NCBI RefSeq assembly: GCF_027580225.2 | Contig: NC_073354.2 | Location: 25,812,001 to 25,876,000 of the forward strand | Reading direction: 5' to 3' | Length of the DNA stretch: 64,000 bases | DNA from: Misgurnus anguillicaudatus | Lineage: Eukaryota > Chordata > Actinopteri > Cypriniformes > Cobitidae | Shown: one piece after another, positions 55,149 through 64,000 of the stretch | Layout: each line of letters opens with the position of its first letter | How positions within the stretch are numbered: position 1 is the stretch's first letter | Position numbers and translations under genes: made by a program | Notes under the pieces: model-generated | What the model was told of the DNA's origin: nothing | What the model saw: only the letters and a program-made list of their open reading frames with translations | Databases searched by the model: none

Positions 55149-56620
55149 TTTGAATGAATCCAAAAGTAATCAAATTACAATACTCTTATATTTTGGTGCT
55201 TGGATTAAGTTACTGAATACTTTTCTTATGAAGAAATTTGTAACTGTAAAGGTACATTCACACAGGGCGTCAGCGTTAACGCTTCTCATTTACTTTGAAT
55301 GGGTGACGTCATGCATTGCCAAACTGAATATTGGATCCGGCAGCGTCATGTCACTGACATTGCTTGTGACAGAAGTTTTTTAATTTTCAAGCGCCAATGC
55401 AGGCGTCAGATAGCCTTATGCTAATAACCTACTGCAGATGCTACCCAATTAAGTTTATGCAAGACTGGAGAACAGAGGAGCTTGTGTTCCAGTCCACTGT
55501 GATTGGCTGTTGTCACTATAATGATTGTGTCAGGGCCACGCTTCAGACATGTCCTCCGCCAAGCATCTGATTATATTGCATTTTTGTTTAGAAAGCCTCC
55601 GAAAACATAAAACCTAAAACACAATGCACATTTGCCTCTTTAGCGCCTCTTTGGTTTGAAACATAAATTTGCAGGTTACTTTACGCACTTATCTTTATGT
55701 GTAACAAACACAACTCGCATTTCCCATTAAATCTAACCTGACAGCATAAATTAGAGATTATTATTATTATTATTATTATAAGCTTACCGTTGTGAATCGG
55801 GATAAGGAGACATTTTTAAACCCTGACTGTTTATGTACATGCTCAATATCTGATTTTTATGAAAAAAATTCAGTTATGAATTTCAGCTTTTACAGAAATA
55901 CAGTAGAAGCACTTCGTGTTTTCTCAGTTTTGAATTTCTTTTAAAGCAGCAAGTTGGTACTGTAAGTTAGATGCAGAAACTGTACTCAGATCAGCTCTAA
56001 AGGACTCATTTGTTCTAACAGCAGAACTCAGTCTTGACAATATTTCAAAGGCCTGTAATTTCTCATGGACAGATGCTGGAAGCCTGCAGTGACCTGAGGA
56101 GGTCTGGATGTTGGCTTCAGTTTTTTTTTCTTGTTTTGAAGAATGACTGCGCTCTTTGTTTCTGAGCTCCATTTGGTTTGAAGCAACTTTTCCAATCATG
56201 GTAAGAAACTGAAGCAAAAGTAGACAGAAAACACAGAGAGAACGAGTTGCGCCAAGGAAAAGTACGCTTGGGGTAAATTCTGTTCTGTGTCACACTTGGA
56301 CAATGGCATCTGAGGATGAAGTCCACAACAATTGGCAGAGATTTTCAGAATTGGTTGAACTTGATCCCATCATATAGTCACACCATAAACACAAAGAATT
56401 AAAGGCAGATTAAGTCTTTGAAGCGCGATTGGAAAAACCAGCATTTATTCGGCCTGAAACACGAAATGCTTGCTCAGAGGAGGTCTTGTACACTGTGTTT
56501 ATGGTTCGCTCTGGGAATATGCCTCGCCGGACAGCTTGTCACAGATCACACAGTAGTCCATTTTGTTGTATTTCCTTTAGGAAAGTTGGTATGATCACAG
56601 TGAGATTTATGACGCTTTTT
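55149..56620. other. Intronic or intergenic, nothing firm
   Basis: It contains a TTA trinucleotide repeat at 55757-55781. A 97-codon minus-strand frame (55924-56217) has no recognisable domain. Confidence 0.4.
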
Positions 56621-56624
56621 AGAT

Positions 56625-57740
56625 GTAGGGCAGAGCGGGGCACAACCTAACGCTTTTTGGTTTTGGCTCAATCATTCAAAAAATATTTGAGTTTGATTAA
56701 TTATATTTTTACACAAGCAACAGACACATCTCTGCTACAAATCAACATTTGAAGTTTGTTTCTAGTACTTACCATTCTTGGACAATTACACAAAACGTGA
56801 CAGAAGTGCAAATGTTACAAGTTACCCCATAGGTGGGGTTCATTGTAACAGGCAGGGGGTTAGTTGTAACACTTGCTAAAAATTTAGTTTGCAGGCAAAT
56901 ATTTCAATACTATTTTGTCTATATACTTGAAGTGGATATTGTTTATTTATCTGTCTATAATAGACAGGCATCCACACTGTATTCATTCATGCAGCCCTTT
57001 TCTAACAATAGTTAAAGTATAAATGGATACAAATGTCTAAATATGTAAGAAAAAGCATCACAATTATGACAAAACATTTTTTTATATGTGACCCAGTCTG
57101 TAATAACCATACTACAGTTTTAAAATCAAATTCTGAGATAATGAGCATCAAAGTCTGATTTTAGCCATTCATTTCATTATGATTTCAATCTTTGTTGTGA
57201 TCTTATTCAATCAAAATTAAAGATATGAACAAAAATCAATTTTGACACACAATTTTTGATAAGACAGGCACATTTATTTTGTTGGCAGCCAGCAATCATT
57301 CGTGTGTAGCCTATTTAAAACAACGGCAAGAATTATGCTAACGTTAGCGTTTTTTATATCATAAGTGCTGAGGGGTTGGTTGTAACCCAGCGTTACAATT
57401 AACTCCGCTGGGACAAAATGTTTTCAAGCCCACCCAAAAAGTTGCTAAGAGCTGCAGACAAATTTCAAATGCTATGTTTTAGTCAACAAGACACTGATTA
57501 ATATGACATAGCATTGGATTTGGTATCTTACACCCAAAATTTACTTACATGCCACCAAAACACTCGTTCATTAATAACTCTCTGGAAAAACATTATACAT
57601 TTCCAATAATTTGCGGGAGATCGTCTTTTGGCAGCATGAAAAAAAATACTGGAAAAACAAATCGCTCAACTTTGTGCAACAATGTAAATGGTCCGTGTTA
57701 CAACTAACCCCGCGTTAGTTTTTGCCCCGCGCACCCCTAC
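56625..57740. mobile_element. DNA transposon with GGGCAGAGCGGGGC-type inverted ends
   Basis: The left end tgtagggcagagcggggcac and right end tttgccccgcgcacccctac are inverted with small differences. The body repeats 'gttgtaac/gttacaa' phrases. No target duplication could be fixed. About 1.1 kb, no transposase frame. Confidence 0.75.
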
Positions 57741-58900
57741 ATAAACAATTTTAAATTAAAATCAGATGCCTAGGATTTTTGATGAACATATTCAGCAAAA
57801 TCTTGTCATCATTAATTTTGAGTTGGTCCAATCCTGCAAGATATAGATTCATCATCATAATCTGACATCAGTGATGCTAAATGTCATTGGTTTCACATGT
57901 CAAGTAACCAATCCACGATAAGCAATATGTGACCCTGCTTGTGAAAACCCAAACAAAGTTGTATTGACTGAGTAAAGCCATGTCAAAGATTAAATTTAGT
58001 GTGAAATCAATAAAAATCAAACTTTGATGCTCTTGATGCGCTTGTAAAATGTTGTCTGTACACATGGCTTTGTTTAAACACCTGTCAATAAAGAATTGTA
58101 GCAACTACATCCACCAGGAGATGCTAACTGACCCATGCTAACCATCCAAACTTAGACCCTTTGCTTGATTCAGCTGCACCTGCCATCAAATAAAGCCATC
58201 TAAGATGGGTGAACTCTTCCAATAACATGTTACTGAGGTCACTTCCTCTTCTGGCAGGAACTCAGAACCTGCACTTCTAGCTGACACAAGAGATGGATGG
58301 TAGAGAAGAAATGAAAGGGGGAAAGAGCGCCAGACCCTTAGATCTTCCATAAGTGCAGTAACACCTTGGCAAGACTCTCAATCTCTCTCTTACATCTAGT
58401 CTCTGTTTTTCTCTCATGTGCTTTTCCTTTCTTAGAACTGAGGGAGATATGGCCAAAGCAGCATATAGAAAACATCCATGACTACTATACCTGGTGCTTT
58501 CACATAATAACATTGAATATTGTTGCCAGAAAGTGCTGAAAGAGAACAGAGTGCAGTAATCCCTTTTTCAGAGCTTTGATCTGTCAAAGATGAATTGACC
58601 TCGGGTTTTTCCTCATGGCTTTATGATGTAGCCGAAACTTTCTTTTAAACTCAGATTACTGTCCTGAATCTCATGATTAAAAACAGATGTGGAAATAATC
58701 AATAGTTGTTTTTTGTGATGTCATAGAAGTGATGATGTATGATGTATTTCCTGTCAGGAATAGCATAGGAAAGAAGATTTAACATTAAAGGAATACCCCC
58801 CCCAAACCCCCCCCCCCCCACTAATATGATGTCATCATTTACTCCATATGTTGTTCCATTTTTTTTTATTGGTGCATTTATGATGGTCCTCTCAACATTA
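57741..58900. other. Intronic or intergenic, nothing recognised
   Basis: It includes a C run at about 58796-58820. No coding signal. Confidence 0.4.
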
Positions 58901-59610
58901 GGGTTCCCACGGGTCCTTGAAATCCTTGAAAGATCTGGGGGGAAAAAATTCAAGGCCCTGGGATGTTTGTGAATATATACATACATAGATACAAGTCATT
59001 GAAAGTGCTTGAATCTATTTTATGCAAGTTTTCTGGAAAAAAATCCATATTATTTCCTGTGTAGGATAATATCATAAAAATTCTAGACTTTTTAAGCACC
59101 CGTGCTAAACTGTTTGATTTAAATGCGTATATCTTCTGTATGTGAATGTTGATTCATACCAAAATCCTTTTTTGCGTGTTTGACCAATGAAAACGTCTCG
59201 GGTTACGTATGTAACTGTTATTCCCTGAGAAGGGAACGAGATGGTGCGTCTCCCTTGCCATACTTCCTGCGTCCCTGTAACACCGTCTTTGGCAATATTT
59301 CAGATAGCGATATACTTCCTGGCTCCCGCGTCACCCTGTCTTTGTCGTTTAGCCTCACCATTGGTTGAATTTGATATACACATTCAGACGCACTTACACC
59401 TGGAGGCGTCCCCAAAGTGTCACCGCAGTGACGCAGCACGAGTTCCCTCGAAAGGGAACTGTAACAATGTATCTTAAAAGGTAACACAATGTAACCTTGC
59501 TCTCACTTGAAATGTGTCCCCACATTTAGTCCTTGAATTTGAGGGTATTGCACCTGGAAAGTCCTTGAAAGGTCCTTTTATTTGAAGTTAACTAAGGTGT
59601 GGGAACCCTG
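58901..59610. mobile_element. hAT-like element, family GGGTTCCCACGGGTCC
   Basis: It begins GGGTTCCCACGGGTCCTTG and ends GGTGTGGGAACCCTG, with a perfect 8-bp duplication caacatta at 58893-58900 and 59611-59618. The left end lacks the first two bases of the expected terminus. 'GTCCTTGAAAG' motifs occur near both ends. Confidence 0.9.
59190..59475. mobile_element. Inverted-repeat element nested in the previous one, family CTCGGGTTACGTATG
   Basis: acgtctcgggttacgtatgt and ccctgagaagggaacgagat at the left, and gagttccctcgaaagggaac with tgtaac at the right, mark an abundant cyprinid repeat. It is GC-richer than its host. Boundaries are approximate. Confidence 0.7.
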
Positions 59611-59618
59611 CAACATTA

Positions 59619-61887
59619 ACTGTTATTGTATGGTTTTGGTACAATACAATACATAACAGAATTTATTTCTTTTTCTACTTCCTTCCTTTGGTTAAATAAC
59701 AAAGAAATGAATAAAAAGATGAAATCAAAAAGAAATGAAGACTGAATCATCGTGTATTTCGACGCAATCATTCCAGCAGTCCTTATTGTGCCGTATACCC
59801 GAGGTCTGAAATGAAGCCAGGACTCTCTTTGGGAGTATTGCCGTGCCGTGTGGATGTAAGCTCGAATACGAGCGCCATCCGTCACACGCCTTGCTCAGCG
59901 ATGTACAGATTTCCCTGGGTAAAGTATCATAACCCTGCAAGGGCTGGGGAACTCCAGCAGGAACATCAGATCTTCAGCCAAGAAAGCTCTGGTTTGGTAT
60001 TCAGTGTCAACCTGAAAAGTAATTTGACGGTTAAAATGTATGGTTTCGATTCTTAAATTGTACCAGGACGTAATGTTCCCGCTAGAAGTTCCTGCAAAGA
60101 ATGCTTTGTAAAGGTCGGCCTCTGGAAATTGGCTGAGCTACCTTCAAAAGTACATCGGCTTGTTTAGTATCTGTCGTTGATGGATCACAGACCATGGCAT
60201 CTTAGGAAGTTTTTGGTTGGTTTCAGCAAGCACTGCTTGAAATCTTACGCTCTGAACATTTGTGCGCATTTTAGAAATACAATTTTTTCATTTACATTGG
60301 ACATTATTAATCGTGTTAGCTCTTAAATGACCATTTGTCCACCAAAAAATGGCTCTTATGACCTCTTCATCTTTACATAAACTTCTTTTAGCAACAATAG
60401 GGAATTGGTGGCTGTGATAGCAAACCTGTTTTTGTAGAAGTTGTTTTTTGAAAGATGTTAAGTCTATATCCCGTGGCTTGCGTGCCTGTATGTGCTGCAT
60501 GCTTTAGCTTGCATGTTAGTGGGATTGGCATAGTTTATGGAAAAGCTCTCCCCTCGTCTCAGTGTGATGCTGGCACACAGGCCAAAGCTCTGCTGTACCA
60601 GCAGCACCATCTTGTGCCATCACATCTGGAAATAATTTACAAATGAGAAAGGGAGAGAGAACGGGGGGTTGTAAATGGAAAAAAGTGACACAACAGATAC
60701 AACAAAAGAACATCGGAGACAGAGTTGATTTTGAGGAGGACAGAAATGAGGTCCAGAGTTATTATTTATAAAACATTTTCATTAAAAATATACAACTTGA
60801 ACTCGAAAGGAGATTCCCGGTCCACCCTTCATCTTTTTTTATCGTCACCATGGCAACCAAAGCATGATGTCTTGAAGGATTTGCTCACAAATCTGGGCTT
60901 CTACAAGCTTAGCTATTAAGGAAACCCTATAAACGGCACAAAACAAAGTTAAAACATTGCCACAATTATCAGATTTCACATGAAGCAGTGCAACAATGAT
61001 GATGGATGTTGTAGATTTGTGGGTTATTTTGTTGTGCACCGATGGTCGTGTGCGGTGTGCCTGTGACTGTTGATTTTCTGCTTGATTTATGTGTGTGTTA
61101 AATAGAGCGTAGACGCTGAGGTCTCAACCCTCTCGGGGTCAGACTATGTCGGCTGAAACACTTGAACCATGTCATAATCATAATTACAAGATACGAAAAG
61201 TTAAATAAACACAGAAATTGGAAAAAAAATGATGGTTTTATTGGGCCGTTAAATTTGCAGTTAATTCTGGGTTTATTTTTAATCGGATGAATAACATTAC
61301 AAGCCTTTCGATTTGTTTTTTATAGCACATCAGGCTGTTTAATATGTTTTTGTAGCATTATCTAAAAAGCATTTCACATGGATATCCAAGACTGTATTGG
61401 CTGAGGGCAGCTTGCTGTCTTATTTATCATTTAATAATTTAAATATTGCATTACATGAAGGATGGGAGATTGATTGGTGCTTGTTATGATTTAATTGTGT
61501 GTTGTTTCGACTGTATTTCAGGTAAATTTATAGGGTTTTTAATAAATGTTTAATTTGTTGTGTCTCAGATGTTTTTTACTTAAAGTCCAAAAATCAAATG
61601 GAAAAAAATTGACACAAGGTGCATGGTAATGTTGTTTGTAGTAAATGCAAATGAGCAAATCATGAATACATTTTAGCTTTTCATGAATACATTTCTGCAA
61701 GGATAATTCTGGCTTTAGTTTAAATTCCTGTACTTCATTGTTTAGTCGTATGTATTGTATTGTTGAGTGACTAAAATCATACCAAGATAAATTTAATGAA
61801 TCAAGCTTGGGTGTTAAATACTGTTTTTGGTACTTACATCTTATAAAACATGAGTAAGAGTGGGATATATTTAATTGTCTTCATGCA
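59619..61887. other. Intronic or intergenic, mostly unique
   Basis: Segments 59750-60060 and 60480-60720 have balanced composition; short frames there lack good splice sites. No exon of the 33.6-kb gene was accepted. Confidence 0.4.
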
Positions 61888-61891
61888 TTAA

Positions 61892-62614
61892 AGGAATAGT
61901 CTACTCATTTTCAATATTAAAATATGTTATTACCTTAACTAAGAATTGTTGATACAGCCCTCTATCATCTGTGTGCGTGCACGTAAGCGCTGGAGCGCGC
62001 TGCGACGCTTCGATAGCATTTAGCTTAGCCCCATTCATTCAACGGCACCATCCAGAGACAAAGCCAGAAGTGACCAAACACATCAACGTTCCCCCCACTC
62101 AAGACGAGCAGCCACACGAGCAAGTTTGGTGGCACAAAACAAAACGCAGCGCCTCTCTAAGCGGATTTAAAAGAGGAACTATATTTTATGGCGTAATAGC
62201 ACTTTTGGGAGTACTTCGACTCGCCTTAAAAGTCCGCTCCCCTTCTCACTCTCATCATGGTAGAGGGAGGGTGTTACTGCGAAGAGTCGAAGTTCTCCCA
62301 AAAGTGCTATTACGCCATAAAATGTAGCTCCTCTTTTAAATCCGCTTAGAAAAGTGCTACGTTTTATTTTGTACCACCAAACTTGCTCGTATAACTACTC
62401 GTCTTAAATAGGAAAAACGTTGATGTGTTTGGTCACTTCTAACTTTATCTCTAAATGGTACCATTGAATGAATGGGGCTAAGCTAAATGCTATCGAAGCG
62501 TCGCAGCGCGCTCCAGCGCTTACGTGCACGCACACAGATGATAGAGGAATGAATCAACAATTCTTAGTTAAGGTAATAACATATTTTAATATTGAAAATG
62601 AGTAGACTATTCCT
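61892..62614. mobile_element. TTAA-flanked near-palindromic element, family AGGAATAGTC
   Basis: Two inverted arms of about 330 bp, separated by about 60 bp (around 62222-62283), run from AGGAATAGTCTACTCATTTT to AAAATGAGTAGACTATTCCT. They lie between TTAA at 61888-61891 and 62615-62618. The interior carries aagcgctggagcgcgctgcg and its complement. The 118-codon frame inside is a by-product of the arm. Confidence 0.95.
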
Positions 62615-62659
62615 TTAACATAATTATGATCAATCCTAGAAGTAGTTGATATTATAATG

Positions 62660-63015
62660 TAGGGCTGCATAACGATTAATTGCGATTCATCTATTGTAAA
62701 ATAAAAGTTTTTGTTTACATCATATATGTGTGTGAACTGTGTATATTACGTATATATAAATATGCACACATGCATGTATAATTTTAAGAAAATATATATA
62801 TATTTATATATTAAGTATTTATATTTATATAAAATATAAATTATACATAAATATACAAATTTATATACACATGTAAACATTTCTTAAATATATACATGCA
62901 TGTGTGTGTATTTATCTATACAAAGTTATTATACACAGTTCACGCACATATATGATGTAAATAAAAACTTTTATTCTGCAATAGATTAAGCGCGATTAAT
63001 TGTTATGCAGCCCTA
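62660..63015. mobile_element. hAT-like MITE, family TAGGGCTGCATAACG
   Basis: TAGGGCTGCATAACGATTAA to AATTGTTATGCAGCCCTA, with a perfect 8-bp duplication ttataatg at 62652-62659 and 63016-63023. The AT-rich interior is also inverted (tatatgtgtgtgaactgtgt and its complement). Confidence 0.95.
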
Positions 63016-63023
63016 TTATAATG

Positions 63024-64000
63024 TCATTTATAACTTCCAAACAAAACCTTATGTGAACTGTGTCGTTTGTCATCTGGGATTACTGTTATAGCAATTTTTT
63101 TTAGACGTATGCAATTCTTTAAATTACTATTCAGAGCCAGTATACATTAGGTCCCTTTTAATAGCAAAGCTCAAGTACTGAGAAAGAGGCCTGACCCCAA
63201 ACCTCTGTAAGAGAGTGAATGGAGAATTTGTGTGTACAGTGCACAGAAGCTGACTGTCTTTGGTCTCTACTCTCTTTATGTCAGACCTCGCTCTCTAGAT
63301 TGTGACAGGAGGACATAGTCCAGACGCCGATGTGTCTCTTTACAAATATGTCAGACCTTCTATTTTCCCCCCACAACCGAAAACCTCAGACCTCCAAAAG
63401 TCAGGATCCCTTGCTGACAGACAGAGCAGCACAATCGACCTCGTGATCAGGCACAGACGCACAAGCACGAGGAAAAATAACTATTTACAGAGTCATTATT
63501 GCACTTATAGGCAGCTGTATGCATTTGTTGGTAGTAGTGAGTCAAATTTATACAGTAAGTGTATAAAGTGGTGTTGATTTAAGACTTGATTTTAAGACTT
63601 TTTTAAGATATCAAATAAATCTTTGGTGTCCCCAGAGTACGTATGTAAAGTTCTAGTTCAAAATACCATACAGATAATTTATTATAACATGTTAAAATTG
63701 CTAATTTGTAGGTGTGAGCAAAAATGTGTCCTTTTAAATGCAAATGAGCTGATCTTTGCACTAAAAGGCAGTGCAGTGGTTGGATAGTGCAGATTAACGG
63801 GCGGTATTATCCTCTTCTGACATCACAAGGGGAACCAAATTAAAGTATCTATTTTTTCACATGCTTGCGGAGAATGGTTTACCAAAACTAAGTTACTGGG
63901 TTGATCTTTTTCACATTTTCTAGGTTGATAGAAGCAATGGGGACCTAATTATCGCACTTAAACATAATATGTCCCCTTTAATTTACTTGATCCTTGAGAT
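63024..64000. other. Right edge of window, no gene accepted
   Basis: A 91-codon frame (63302-63577) begins near CAG-type acceptors. It has no donor that I trust and is closed in the phase required by the exon ending at 40230. The AT-rich remainder shows nothing. Confidence 0.4.

Noticed and set aside
55924..56217. 97-codon minus-strand frame with a charged, coiled-coil-like look
   Set aside because: No domain recognised, no splice context, and no neighbouring exon on that strand.
61971..62327. 118-codon frame
   Set aside because: Runs through one arm and loop of the TTAA palindromic element; a by-product of GC-rich arm sequence.
63302..63577. 91-codon frame near the right edge as a further exon of the unidentified gene
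   Set aside because: The phase needed after 40230 meets a stop soon after the nearest acceptor, and no good donor follows.

Overview
This is vertebrate chromosomal DNA, almost certainly from a teleost and most likely a cypriniform (zebrafish/carp-like). It is AT-rich, has spliced genes with GT-AG introns, and is packed with the short non-autonomous DNA transposons and tRNA-derived SINEs typical of those genomes. No prokaryotic, viral or CRISPR features were seen.

Left part (1-11.4 kb): the window opens in the last intron of a GORAB-like golgin gene, and its final coding exon (166-556) ends in an acidic, serine-rich tail. About 4.8 kb downstream, in the same orientation, is a complete prrx1 gene (paired-related homeobox 1). 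It has four coding exons, 5339-5585, 8091-8266, 9438-9619 and 10742-10877, which join in phase to a 246-residue protein with an N-terminal PRX motif, a Q50 homeodomain and a C-terminal OAR motif. GORAB-PRRX1 linkage in tandem is conserved in mammals, which supports both calls. Whether this is the a or b paralogue cannot be decided here.

Middle (11.4-33.5 kb): mostly transposon mosaic, including a three-level nest at 23.0-26.0 kb, separated by non-repetitive blocks that could be regulatory. One GC-rich open block with good splice sites (15478-15704) looks like an exon of unknown ownership. A much weaker candidate exon lies at 29774-29845.

Right part (33.5-64 kb): the 5' end of a second gene on the + strand. 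Three small exons (33656-33681, 37618-37670, 40163-40230) join in phase to a 49-residue N-terminus. I do not recognise the protein, and no further exon could be identified, so the rest of the gene lies in or beyond the last 24 kb. That 24 kb is again transposon-rich. It includes a hAT-like element with another element inside it (53638-55140) and a near-palindromic 723-bp element (61892-62614).

Many transposon boundaries were set from target-site duplications read directly: 8 bp for hAT-like, TTAA for a group with AGG... termini, TA for mariner-like and 4 bp for a GGGT...ACCC group. Superfamily names rest on terminal sequence and duplication length only. I found nothing that amounts to a new biological system. 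The best leads are the unidentified gene, the orphan exon at 15.5 kb, and the datable nested insertions.
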